A stretch of 64,000 nt of DNA from an uncultured Saprospiraceae bacterium (GTDB lineage Bacteria; Bacteroidota; Bacteroidia; Chitinophagales; Saprospiraceae). Under the pieces are notes generated by a model. The model searched no databases. It was not told the origin of the DNA and saw only the letters and a program-made list of their open reading frames with translations. Made by a program: the position numbers and the translations under genes. The DNA is taken from the NCBI GenBank assembly GCA_937926205.1, contig CALEYL010000046.1, positions 85,528-149,527 of the forward strand. The letters are read 5' to 3'. This document shows, one piece after another, positions 43,832 through 52,386 of this stretch (its first letter is position 1; each line of letters opens with the position of its first letter).

Positions 43832-44401
43832 TCAAGAAATCATTTTGGAGCGAATTCTGCTTAAAGTTTCGGGCGTCATGCCCATCATGGAGGCTAAATA
43901 TTGCAAAGGAACAAGGTTGAAAAGTTCAGGGCTCTGTTCCATCAACCGTTGATACCGGGCTTCCGCACTCAGGTGCAAATGGCTGAACACGCGCTCTTCC
44001 AGCATGATAAAGCAACGGGCGATGAACAATTTATCCAACTCGGCCCATTTGGAAACGGTAGCGCCCAGCCCTTCATAGGATTTGCGGTCGATGCTGAACA
44101 ATTCGCAATCGGTAAGCGCCTGTATGTTCCAGCGCCCGGGGGTGTTGAAGACAAAGCTGGCCAAATCCGTCACGAAATACCCTTCACTGGAAATCCACTG
44201 GGTAACTTCTTTCCCATCCGCATAACGGTAGATCCGCATGAGGCCGGAGCGGATAAATGCAAGCCGGTCGCAATATTGGTCCTCTTTCAAAAAAAAGGCG
44301 TCTTTTTTTAATAAAACAGGCTTAAACCGGCTGGCAATTTCTTCCAGATCTTTAGGTGGAACCGGGAAATAAGATTTGATGTAATTGTTGAGTTCATCCA
44401 T
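43832..44401 (-). CDS. Crp/Fnr-family transcription regulator
   Basis: The ATG at 44399-44401 is preferred over a TTG at 44425; 189 residues. The N-terminal cyclic-nucleotide-binding-like roll has LKEDQYCDRLAFIRSGLMRIYRYADGKEV, and the C-terminal helix-turn-helix is LASMMGMTPETLSRIRSKM. It belongs to the same broad group as the regulator at 31273 but is not a close copy. The target is unknown; the divergent OmpA gene is a candidate. Confidence 0.88.
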   Translation of the reverse strand: MDELNNYIKSYFPVPPKDLEEIASRFKPVLLKKDAFFLKEDQYCDRLAFIRSGLMRIYRYADGKEVTQWISSEGYFVTDLASFVFNTPGRWNIQALTDCELFSIDRKSYEGLGATVSKWAELDKLFIARCFIMLEERVFSHLHLSAEARYQRLMEQSPELFNLVPLQYLASMMGMTPETLSRIRSKMIS

Positions 44402-44544
44402 TCGTAGTCTGCTATTTTTCCCCAATATCCGGGGGAGTAAAACCGTGGTTTTGTTCTGTTTTTCTGGTCAAAATTAGTTACTATTGCAGAAGATAGCGGT
44501 CATAAGCCATAAATATCATTTTCTTTCCATACAATACATTCCAT

Positions 44545-45972
44545 ATGAAAAAACTACGCTACCTCTTCCTGTTAATCGCTTTATGCAGCACTCAACTCTC
44601 ATTTGCACAATACGCCGGCGCCAAAGACGGACTGGCAGTGCGCGTGGTATTGCCTAACTACCAGTATCCGATCACGCAAGATTTTCTTGAAGACGATTTT
44701 ACTTCAGGAATGGAAATCGAATACGTTCGCTCTCTGAATAGCTTTCTGAATCTGGCCGTACCTTTTCGCATCAACCGTGCCAATCTTCCGACCAACGAAA
44801 ATGGCGGCTTCAAGAATGTGCCTTCTATGGGACTTGATGCTTTGCTGCAACTGAAATATTTCAGACCCAACCAGTTTATTAACCCTTACCTCTATGCCGG
44901 GGTGAGCGGCATGTCTGAAAATCTGGACGGTCTTCGCCTGGCGGTGCCGCTTGGCGGCGGTTTTGATTTTCGGGTAGCCCGCCATACTTATCTGACGACC
45001 AAAGCGGAATACCGTCTTGGCTTTGAAGACCTCCGCGACCACCTTCAGTTGGGCGCAGGCATCCTCATCCTGCTTGGCGAAGGCAATGATGATGAAAAAC
45101 CGGCCATGACGGATCGCGACGGCGACGGCATCCAGGATGCTCAGGACTTATGCCCCGATGTGCCCGGCCTGGCGGCTTTCAACGGCTGCCCCGACACCGA
45201 CGGCGACGGCATCACTGATGGGGAAGATCAATGCCCCACGGTTGCCGGATTGAAAGAATTTATGGGTTGCCCCGATGGCGACGGCGACGGCGTTCCGGAT
45301 AAAGACGACGCCTGTCCGACTGAAAAAGGGCTGGCCTCCAACAAAGGTTGCCCCATCCGCGATGCAGACGGCGATGGCATTGACGACAAAGACGACGCCT
45401 GCCCGACTGAAAAAGGAACCCGCGAAACAAAAGGCTGCCCGGATACCGACCTCGATGGCATTGCCGACCGCGACGACGATTGTCCGACTGCGCCAGGCCC
45501 GCTTCAGTACAAAGGCTGCCCGGACAAAGACGGCGATGGCGTTTTGGACAAAGACGACCGCTGCCCCAATGTAGCTGGCCCTGCCTCCAACAAAGGTTGT
45601 CCGGAAATCAAAAAAGAAGATCAGGAAACGCTGACTTTTGCCATGAAAGCGGTGCAGTTTGAAACAGCCAAAGCAACGCTGAAAAAAGAATCCTACGCCG
45701 TTCTGGATCGGATTGTAGACATCCTGACGCGAAATCCGGCCCACAAACTGCGTATCAATGGTCATACCGACAGCATCGGGGAAGCCCCGGCCAACCAAAC
45801 CCTCTCGGAAAAACGCGCAAAAGCCTGCTATGACTACCTGGTTTCAAAAGGCATTGCTGCAGGCCGCATGTCGCATGCAGGTTACGGCGAAAGCCAGCCC
45901 ATTGGCGACAATCGCTATAAGGATGGCCGGGAGAAAAACCGGCGGGTGGAGTTTGATTTGTACATTGAATAG
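44545..45972 (+). CDS. OmpA-family protein with thrombospondin type 3 repeats
   Basis: A 475-residue outer-membrane protein. The signal peptide ends at SFAQ (residue 22). Residues 25-185 form a small beta-barrel. Residues 188-355 hold six to seven TSP3-like calcium repeats (DRDGDGIQDAQDLCPD and variants with paired Cys). Residues 365-475 are the OmpA C-terminal domain with NGHTDSIGEAPANQTLSEKRA and NRRVEFDLYIE, which binds peptidoglycan. It anchors the outer membrane to the wall. A hairpin near 46007 may terminate it. Confidence 0.93.
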   Translation: MKKLRYLFLLIALCSTQLSFAQYAGAKDGLAVRVVLPNYQYPITQDFLEDDFTSGMEIEYVRSLNSFLNLAVPFRINRANLPTNENGGFKNVPSMGLDALLQLKYFRPNQFINPYLYAGVSGMSENLDGLRLAVPLGGGFDFRVARHTYLTTKAEYRLGFEDLRDHLQLGAGILILLGEGNDDEKPAMTDRDGDGIQDAQDLCPDVPGLAAFNGCPDTDGDGITDGEDQCPTVAGLKEFMGCPDGDGDGVPDKDDACPTEKGLASNKGCPIRDADGDGIDDKDDACPTEKGTRETKGCPDTDLDGIADRDDDCPTAPGPLQYKGCPDKDGDGVLDKDDRCPNVAGPASNKGCPEIKKEDQETLTFAMKAVQFETAKATLKKESYAVLDRIVDILTRNPAHKLRINGHTDSIGEAPANQTLSEKRAKACYDYLVSKGIAAGRMSHAGYGESQPIGDNRYKDGREKNRRVEFDLYIE

Positions 45973-46006
45973 CGGGGGTTAAGTAAGAAGAGGGCAAAAG
46001 GCAAGT

Positions 46007-46064
46007 GGGCAAATTGGCAATCCGTTCATTAGACCGGAAATTGGCAATTTGCCCTTTGCTTTTT
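46007..46064 (+). terminator. Hairpin with T run after the OmpA gene
   Basis: GGGCAAATTGGCAAT at 46007-46021 pairs with 46040-46054 (14 of 15), followed by TTTGCTTTTT. The left arm is part of a purine-rich GGCAA repeat after the stop codon. The spacer to 46176 shows nothing else. Confidence 0.55.
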
Positions 46065-46176
46065 GATCAATCGGAAATTCGGCTGATACTACCAGGCAGA
46101 CTACACAGCCCCTCTGTGCTTCATTTAAACGTACCGAAACCACAATCCGCACAGCTAATACCGCGCTGAATCTTTC

Positions 46177-46413
46177 TCAATCATCACTTTCCGGCATAGA
46201 AGCCCTGTGGTTCAGAACAATCATCAGTGAGCGGTAATAGCCTTCATTCCGGGAATCCAGTATGCCCCAGAGGGGGTGGTACAACATTTTCATTTCCCCA
46301 TCCGGCTCGCGCACATCCGGCATCCACAGTCCGCACACTTCGTCGTGCAACAGCACCCATTCGCCGCCCCGGTTTGAAATTTGCACCTTGCCGATATAGG
46401 CGAGCAGCGGCAT
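46177..46413 (-). CDS. Short ORF at the end of the toxin-like operon
   Basis: A 78-residue frame on the same strand, 44 bases after the second immunity-like gene. It encodes LLAYIGKVQISNRGGEWVLLHD and YHPLWGILDSRNEGYYRS, which look protein-like, but no family is recognised. The frame stays open upstream of the ATG at 46411-46413 for about 14 codons without another ATG, so it may be the remnant of a longer gene. It could also be a third, degenerate accessory gene. Confidence 0.4.
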   Translation of the reverse strand: MPLLAYIGKVQISNRGGEWVLLHDEVCGLWMPDVREPDGEMKMLYHPLWGILDSRNEGYYRSLMIVLNHRASMPESDD

Positions 46414-46457
46414 AAATGCCTGTTCGGCAAATTGAATAGTTGAAGCAGAAATGATTA

Positions 46458-47165
46458 TTATGGATCAGGTTTTATTTCTTGTTTGATCACATAGTAAATG
46501 CCATAATAGTCTATTTCAAACTCGGGGGTTTCGCCCGAATGTCCAATGTATAACTTCTGACCAAACCAGACTATTTTTAGATTCTCGTCAGGGCATTCAA
46601 ACGTTAAAAAACCATCTATATCAAAATCGATGTTGTACTCAGGTATTTCGTCATCCTCCGTATCCCAGGAGTCAACAATTGCTTTGACCTTTCCACGATG
46701 AACAATGCTATAGATGGTAATCGCCGCTATTTTCCCCGAAGCCACAGCCATCCTGATGATATGATCTGACTGCGCCTCAAGCTGCTCATAAGCACGGGTT
46801 TCTAAATATTCCCCGGGGTCATTTTTTTCAAAATACTCCGGCTCTTGAATATCCGTAAACCCATACTTTATTGGAGTGTCCGGATTTGGATATTCCTCCA
46901 TGATACTTGAGGTAAGCAAAATTCCCTTGCTACGATTATTGTTGTCAAAATAAATCGCTATTCTGCCGGCGTCGACAGAAGTCCATTTCCAATCGGCTTT
47001 AGCGTAAGGTTTTTTAAGATTGCTATTCTCCAGATTGGTAAAAGGCCCCCTCGTCAACAGGTAAATTGTACGGAGTTGGTAGCCATCAGTGATTACCTTT
47101 TGGAGCGCATCCGCCACACTTTGGGTTAAAGTGTGGCGGATCGTGTATAATTTTTCTGATTTCAT
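46458..47165 (-). CDS. Immunity-like protein, paralogue 2
   Basis: A 235-residue cytoplasmic protein without a signal peptide, homologous along its length to the 245-residue product of the preceding gene. Shared features are the QSVADALQKVITDGYQLRTI start, KIAAITIYSIVHRGKVKAIV, DSWDTEDDEIPEY and the acidic FDIDGFLTFE strand. The family is unnamed to me. An acidic protein repeated as a paralogue immediately after a large lipoprotein with a toxin-like C-terminus is typical of immunity genes in polymorphic toxin loci. A hairpin overlaps codons 9-19. Confidence 0.75.
   Translation of the reverse strand: MKSEKLYTIRHTLTQSVADALQKVITDGYQLRTIYLLTRGPFTNLENSNLKKPYAKADWKWTSVDAGRIAIYFDNNNRSKGILLTSSIMEEYPNPDTPIKYGFTDIQEPEYFEKNDPGEYLETRAYEQLEAQSDHIIRMAVASGKIAAITIYSIVHRGKVKAIVDSWDTEDDEIPEYNIDFDIDGFLTFECPDENLKIVWFGQKLYIGHSGETPEFEIDYYGIYYVIKQEIKPDP
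47109..47141 (-). other. Coding hairpin in immunity-like gene 2
   Basis: ATCCGCCACACTTT and its exact complement (47109-47122 with 47128-47141) enclose five bases. The centre is 40 bases downstream of the A of the ATG, exactly as in paralogue 1. Relative to that hairpin, six stem pairs differ and all are compensated. Confidence 0.85.
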
Positions 47166-47222
47166 CGCAATCGAATAATTAAAAGTGTATTTCAGAAAGG
47201 CGATAGGATTCTATTGCGCTAT

Positions 47223-47960
47223 TTATTCTTGCATATACACTCTATACCTGGAAATGTAAGGTATTTGGTAGGGATAAAGCTCGCCCAATGGATAAGGTTC
47301 GTTTAATTCCCGGAACTGTAAGGCAAAAGGAGGCCTGATGATCAATTTGGTTTGAATATCGCGCATTTCGATAATCAGAAATGCATCTACATCAAGGTCT
47401 GCGTCATGAACGGGTCTTTCTTCATCTTCTTCGTCCCATGAATCAACGATCGCTTTTATAATTCCCTGATGTTTAAACCCAAATATTTCAATGTTGGAAA
47501 TTTTGCCCCCCACAGGGATATTCACCCCAGTAGTGATTCCGTATTCCTCGAGGGTAGCCGTGATGTTTTTTTGTAGTTCGGATTCGCTATCAGCACGCCA
47601 ATGTATGGGCGTGTCAATCAAGAGCGGATTAGAACAGTAGAGGTTCATAAATTCGGGCATATCCTGTGGCAGAGGCGCCTCGGGGCGAACCATATTACAT
47701 CGCAACAGGATTCCTTCTTTTTTTTTCCCCGATCTATAGAAATACAAAACAGCTTGTTCCGTTGAAATTCCCGAATCAGACAGTTCTCTCTGCCTATCCG
47801 GAGAAGTTGATTGCTTAAATAAATCAAGCGCAAAATTGCCATTAGAGGAATATGCCTGAATTTGTCTGAGCTGGTAACCTTCCTGAACAATTTTTTGGAA
47901 GGTTTTCACCACATCCTGGCTCAGGATGTGGTGAAAAAAAAATGGTTGTTGACTATTCAT
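47223..47960 (-). CDS. Immunity-like protein, paralogue 1
   Basis: A 245-residue cytoplasmic protein. Its ATG overlaps the TGA of the 817-residue lipoprotein gene by four bases (ATGA), so the two are translationally coupled. It contains QDVVKTFQKIVQEGYQLRQI near 15-34, GKISNIEIFGFKHQGIIKAIVDSWDEEDEERPV near 150-185 and an acidic LDVDAFLIIE strand, all shared with the next gene. No named family is recognised. Position and acidity argue for an immunity protein (inference). A 16-bp perfect hairpin overlaps codons 8-20. Confidence 0.78.
   Translation of the reverse strand: MNSQQPFFFHHILSQDVVKTFQKIVQEGYQLRQIQAYSSNGNFALDLFKQSTSPDRQRELSDSGISTEQAVLYFYRSGKKKEGILLRCNMVRPEAPLPQDMPEFMNLYCSNPLLIDTPIHWRADSESELQKNITATLEEYGITTGVNIPVGGKISNIEIFGFKHQGIIKAIVDSWDEEDEERPVHDADLDVDAFLIIEMRDIQTKLIIRPPFALQFRELNEPYPLGELYPYQIPYISRYRVYMQE
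47903..47937 (-). other. Coding hairpin in immunity-like gene 1
   Basis: TTTTCACCACATCCTG (47903-47918) is perfectly complementary to 47922-47937 around a three-base loop. The centre lies 40 bases downstream of the A of the ATG at 47960. It is one of the most perfect hairpins in the window and lies wholly inside coding sequence. Confidence 0.9.
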
Positions 47961-50410
47961 CGCAATCGAATGATTAATACCGTACTAAAAAGACTGCTGT
48001 TAGGATTTGTTCCATTTGGAGGCACAGTAGCGGGCCCAATATAGAACTTTATTGATAAGGGATAGGATAAGCCAGTATTGGGGTCTGTTGTTTCAGATGT
48101 AGAATATGCCGTGATATAAACAGCTGCGCCACTTGGGTTATTAGGGATCTGGTACAGTTTGAATACTGGATTACCTTGATATGTAAAAAACTCCGTTATG
48201 TTGAATCTATTCTTTAAATCCTCAAAAAACTGTTGCCGGTTGACTCCTTCTAAGATTGATTGTTGCCCACCATCCCATTTCCATTTTCTAAGAATAGCCC
48301 CGGGTCCTCCTAAGTGCTGTTTTAAATTGTCATACAATTTCATAACAGATTCCTGCCCTGCTGATTTCAACTGTTTAAAACCCTTATATACCTTGGTTAA
48401 CAGCTTATACTTATCATAAACTGCAATCCCCAAAGAAGCCACTTTTGCCCAAGGTAAAATGATATCTGCTTCATTTAATACAATATCAATGAGATTGTAC
48501 AATGCATCCAGCATGTTGCCTTGCTGAAGATTATCCAATAATAGAGGCCCTATTGTAACAAGGCTTCCCCCTGGAATGAGATCGGCTAATTGTTCCTGGA
48601 GCAATTCTGTAAATGCATCTGCCAGCAGTTCTTTCAAAATAGCCCAAAGTGGATCGCCAATATCGACAGTTTTAAAGTCTTCAATGAACTCGTTTATTTC
48701 GGCATCATTCTGCCTAACAAGATTGAGGTAAGCGATACTTGCGGTTTTGGAAGTATTATCATGTTGGTGATTTTCAAGCAAGTCGTCAATTTCTTCTCCT
48801 ACCGGGCTTTCACCACCATGCAAATGTGCATCCTGAATCAGCCAAATTGCCTCTGCCTCATTCAATCCCAATGACCCGCACAACTGGATAATAACATGTA
48901 AATTTTGTTCGGATACGTCGCCCTGACCGGTAATATTTGAATGATCCCATAAGGCGCCAATTACACCCGGCCGCCCGATTAGCCACGTCCTTTCACTTGC
49001 CGATAAAGAAACAGATGGGTGCTGGCCCAAAAAATGGTCTAAAAACGCAGTACTGAACAGTTGAAAAACTTCATCTTCCGATAAAAGAACAGGCACATTG
49101 GCCGTAATGCTCAGCAGCAAGTCACGGTAATTGTCTAAGCGGTAATAATCAATATAAGCATTCAGCCGGATATAAAACCATTGGTTTTCGTTTTCAATGT
49201 CCTGTTCCGTACAGTTCGGGCAAATGATCCAGTCTGTAAATTGCCACCAATTACTACTCCCGGATCCACAATCGAGTATGTAATAAAAATTACATCTCAC
49301 ATCCCGGAATCCTATTCTATCATCAGTACCATTACCTTGAAATGGATCATCAAAAGGGCAATAAGCTATTTCCGGATCATAATCCATAGGATTATCGCCT
49401 TCAAATATGGAATCGAAAAAATCTTCCAGATCATTCCAGAGATTATTCAAGAAATCTGTGACATCCTCGCCGCCGCCATCTAAGTAAAACTCGTCCCAAA
49501 AATTGTCGTAGTCGCCGTACTCATCCTGATAATGATCTTCCCACCATGAATCTATGGCTTGAGTAAACTGCTCCTGAGTTATATTGTGCCTTTGCATGAA
49601 CTCATGCCAATCCTGATCGTTCTGATTCAAGATTCCATCTCTGTCGTGATCCAGATGTGGCGGAATCATATCTACTCCAGCCTGCCAAAAGATTTGAGTT
49701 TCGTCGTCGCTGCATATTTCGAGAATGCGCCATGTGCAATCCGGGGGTGGGTTGAATACAGGACTGTTGACAATATTTTCATCTTCGCCCCTTGTTTTAA
49801 GTGTGCAATACGCATCTTTAAGTGCCTCATTTTCTGTCTGATAATACCGGTATTCATACTTCAATACCCAATGAGCTAAAGCCCCTTTTTGAAGCGGATT
49901 TCCTGTTTGCGCACTTAGCAATTCCTCCCGGCTCATCCCATTAATAGACCAACGACTCCCGACAGAGCTAGTCTGTTTACTGGCTATGATAAGCCCGCTT
50001 AGTTTGTTTTGGTTGTCGAACGACAAAGGAATAATAACTAAATTCTTTTGGCTATTGTCGTTTTTGGAAACGTATGATCGGCTCCAGTCGGGATACCCAA
50101 CTTTAGTGGCAATTTCACCTACAAAACCGTGTATTTCATTCTGCCGTGCTATTTCATTATACGCTTCAACTAATAAAGGTTGGTAAATGGTTGGATATTC
50201 TTCACTTCGCATATCCAGGCTAATACTGCTTGGATTTTGATTCAATGAAAAGAAATTCTTTTCTTTTTCAGACCATTGGTAGACCTTGAAATTGTGTTTG
50301 TAAGAATCGGGATGATCATCTGCAAAACTTTCATTCAAGATGTCTTTTTTGCACGAAAACAGGGATAGCGCCAGCAGGGCTGCCAGCAGCACAGAGAGAT
50401 TGATTTTCAT
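47957..50410 (-). CDS. Large lipoprotein with polymorphic-toxin-like architecture
   Basis: An 817-residue protein. The signal peptide has lipobox LFSC with Cys20. Residues 25-210 form an N-terminal domain. Residues 215-410 are Asp/Cys/Trp-rich, with an EF-hand-like DHDRDGILNQNDQD at 254-267. Residues 430-600 are mostly helical. A hydrophobic segment (about 608-665) is followed by a C-terminal domain (about 700-817) that ends LIIRLR. A lipoprotein carrier, hydrophobic pre-toxin segment, variable-looking C-terminus and overlapping immunity-like gene match polymorphic toxins of Bacteroidota in layout. No nuclease or other catalytic motif is recognised in the tip. Confidence 0.75.
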   Translation of the reverse strand: MKINLSVLLAALLALSLFSCKKDILNESFADDHPDSYKHNFKVYQWSEKEKNFFSLNQNPSSISLDMRSEEYPTIYQPLLVEAYNEIARQNEIHGFVGEIATKVGYPDWSRSYVSKNDNSQKNLVIIPLSFDNQNKLSGLIIASKQTSSVGSRWSINGMSREELLSAQTGNPLQKGALAHWVLKYEYRYYQTENEALKDAYCTLKTRGEDENIVNSPVFNPPPDCTWRILEICSDDETQIFWQAGVDMIPPHLDHDRDGILNQNDQDWHEFMQRHNITQEQFTQAIDSWWEDHYQDEYGDYDNFWDEFYLDGGGEDVTDFLNNLWNDLEDFFDSIFEGDNPMDYDPEIAYCPFDDPFQGNGTDDRIGFRDVRCNFYYILDCGSGSSNWWQFTDWIICPNCTEQDIENENQWFYIRLNAYIDYYRLDNYRDLLLSITANVPVLLSEDEVFQLFSTAFLDHFLGQHPSVSLSASERTWLIGRPGVIGALWDHSNITGQGDVSEQNLHVIIQLCGSLGLNEAEAIWLIQDAHLHGGESPVGEEIDDLLENHQHDNTSKTASIAYLNLVRQNDAEINEFIEDFKTVDIGDPLWAILKELLADAFTELLQEQLADLIPGGSLVTIGPLLLDNLQQGNMLDALYNLIDIVLNEADIILPWAKVASLGIAVYDKYKLLTKVYKGFKQLKSAGQESVMKLYDNLKQHLGGPGAILRKWKWDGGQQSILEGVNRQQFFEDLKNRFNITEFFTYQGNPVFKLYQIPNNPSGAAVYITAYSTSETTDPNTGLSYPLSIKFYIGPATVPPNGTNPNSSLFSTVLIIRLR

Positions 50411-50787
50411 GTTTGGTTAATTTTTATTAAAAAATAGAGAATTAAAAAGCCATGTATTTGGGTTTTTCTGAATTGAAAGAACAATGCAAGTCTAATGGAT
50501 TTTGAACTTCATTTTCATAATAAAATGACGAAACCCTGGTTTGAGTGTGTGAAACCCCGTTTTGAATGAGTAAAGGTTTTTTTATCATGCAAAAATTATT
50601 TAATATTGTCATGCAATATCGTTTTCCTCACACTTACTAAACTGTCAAATAGGTCTCCACTCATCGGCGAAGTAGGCGGCACTGCCACGCCCCCCCTGCT
50701 CGGAAATGGCATGGTCGCCAATGCCTTGCTTAAAGATGGCAAAGCCAATCACAAGGCATGCAGCTATGGTCACGCGCGCGCCCTTGC

Positions 50788-50828
50788 AAATCTTCAAATC
50801 CCCAAATCTTCAAATCCTCAAATCCCTT
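50788..50828 (+). repeat. G-free octamer array in the guaA leader
   Basis: Five units of CAAATCNN type without G precede guaA by 16 bases. The rest of 50411-50787 holds no gene; 50640-50760 is GC-richer with short inverted words around GGCATGGTCGCCAATGCC. Confidence 0.65.
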
Positions 50829-50831
50829 CCC

Positions 50832-50839
50832 TATATTTG
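50832..50839 (+). promoter_or_regulatory. Possible -7 box of guaA
   Basis: TATATTTG matches TAnnTTTG but lies only five bases before the ATG, so use of this box would give a nearly leaderless mRNA. No TTTG is found at -33. Confidence 0.3.
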
Positions 50840-50844
50840 CAGCC

Positions 50845-52386
50845 ATGAATGAAAGAATCCTCATCCTCGATTTTGGATCGCAATACACCCAGCTGATAGC
50901 CCGTCGGGTGCGGGAGTTGAATGTTTACAGCGAAATTGTCCCTTACAACAAGGTACCTGCTTCTTTCGACGGCGTAAAAGGCATCATTTTGTCGGGTAGT
51001 CCTTTTTCGGTAACGGACGACAACGCCCTGCATGCCGACCTCAATACCCTAATCGGCAAAGTGCCTTTGCTGGGCGTGTGTTATGGCGCACAGTACATTT
51101 CCCAATTCTATGGCGGCAAAGTGCAGCGTTCCAACAAACGCGAATACGGCAAAGCCAATCTCAGCAGCATCCACCGCAGCGATCCATTGCTGCACAATGT
51201 GCCGGCAGGCTCTCAGGTTTGGATGTCGCATGGAGACACAATAGAAAGCATTCCGGATCAGTTCGAATTGCTGGCCAGCACGGACAGTGTGGAAGTAGCA
51301 GCCTTTCGTTCAAAGCCTGCTGCTTTTGACGCGCCGGTCTATTGCATCCAGTTTCACCCGGAAGTCACCCACAGCATCCATGGCGAAGCCTTGATCCACA
51401 ACTTCGTGGTAGACATTTGCCATTGCAGCGGCGACTGGACGCCCGTTTCTTTTATCGAACACACCGTATCGGAATTGCGGGAAGCCATCGGCGATGAAAA
51501 AGTCCTGATGGGACTATCCGGCGGCGTGGATTCTTCCGTAGCGGCCGTGTTGCTCCACCATGCCATCGGCGACCGCCTGCTTTGCTTTTTCGTCGACAAC
51601 GGCCTGATGCGCAAAAACGAATACGAAGAAGTCATGACCTCTTACCTCGGCCTCGGCCTGAACGTGGAAGGCATTGACGCCAAAACGAAGTTCTGGAGCG
51701 CGCTGGAAGGGCTGAGCAAACCCGAAGACAAACGCAAAGCCATTGGCAGGGTATTTATTGAAGTGTTTGAAGAAGAGGCAGAAAGCCACCCCGACATGGC
51801 CTGGCTCGGTCAGGGCACCATTTACCCCGATGTCATCGAATCCATCTCTGTACATGGTCCATCGGTCACCATCAAATCGCACCACAACGTAGGCGGCCTT
51901 CCCGATCACCTGAAACTGAAAATCGTAGAGCCGCTGCGCATGCTGTTCAAAGACGAAGTGCGCAAAGTCGGTACCGCGCTGGGCATTCCCCAGGCCATAC
52001 TCGGGCGGCACCCCTTCCCCGGCCCCGGCCTCGGCATCCGCATCCTCGGCGCAGTGACGCCCGAAAAAGTAGCCCTGCTGCAGGAAGCCGATGCGGTGTA
52101 CACCAACAACCTGAAGAAATTCGGTTTATACGATAAAGTCTGGCAGGCTGGCGCCATCCTCCTGCCCGTTTATTCCGTTGGGGTGATGGGCGACGAACGT
52201 ACCTACGAACAAGCCATTGCCCTGCGCGCCGTAGATTCTGTTGATGGCATGACTGCTGAATGGAGCAGGCTGCCGCACGACTTTTTGGCTACCGTTTCCA
52301 GTGAAATCATTAATCAAATCAAAGGCATTAACCGCGTCGTTTATGATATCAGCACCAAACCACCTGCAACGATTGAATGGGAATAA
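50845..52386 (+). CDS. guaA: GMP synthase (glutamine-hydrolysing)
   Basis: A 513-residue enzyme converting XMP to GMP. The class I amidotransferase domain has Cys79 in LLGVCYGAQ and the FHPEVTH motif near 170. The ATP pyrophosphatase domain has the PP-loop GLSGGVDSSVA near 223. The C-terminal dimerisation domain ends TKPPATIEWE, as in all GuaA. The ATG at 50845 is chosen; an upstream frame to 50758 reads through repeat DNA. The next gene overlaps its end by 14 bases. Confidence 0.97.
   Translation: MNERILILDFGSQYTQLIARRVRELNVYSEIVPYNKVPASFDGVKGIILSGSPFSVTDDNALHADLNTLIGKVPLLGVCYGAQYISQFYGGKVQRSNKREYGKANLSSIHRSDPLLHNVPAGSQVWMSHGDTIESIPDQFELLASTDSVEVAAFRSKPAAFDAPVYCIQFHPEVTHSIHGEALIHNFVVDICHCSGDWTPVSFIEHTVSELREAIGDEKVLMGLSGGVDSSVAAVLLHHAIGDRLLCFFVDNGLMRKNEYEEVMTSYLGLGLNVEGIDAKTKFWSALEGLSKPEDKRKAIGRVFIEVFEEEAESHPDMAWLGQGTIYPDVIESISVHGPSVTIKSHHNVGGLPDHLKLKIVEPLRMLFKDEVRKVGTALGIPQAILGRHPFPGPGLGIRILGAVTPEKVALLQEADAVYTNNLKKFGLYDKVWQAGAILLPVYSVGVMGDERTYEQAIALRAVDSVDGMTAEWSRLPHDFLATVSSEIINQIKGINRVVYDISTKPPATIEWE

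Noticed and set aside
51514..52011. 165-residue minus-strand frame in guaA
   Set aside because: It is antisense to the conserved ATP-pyrophosphatase domain of guaA.
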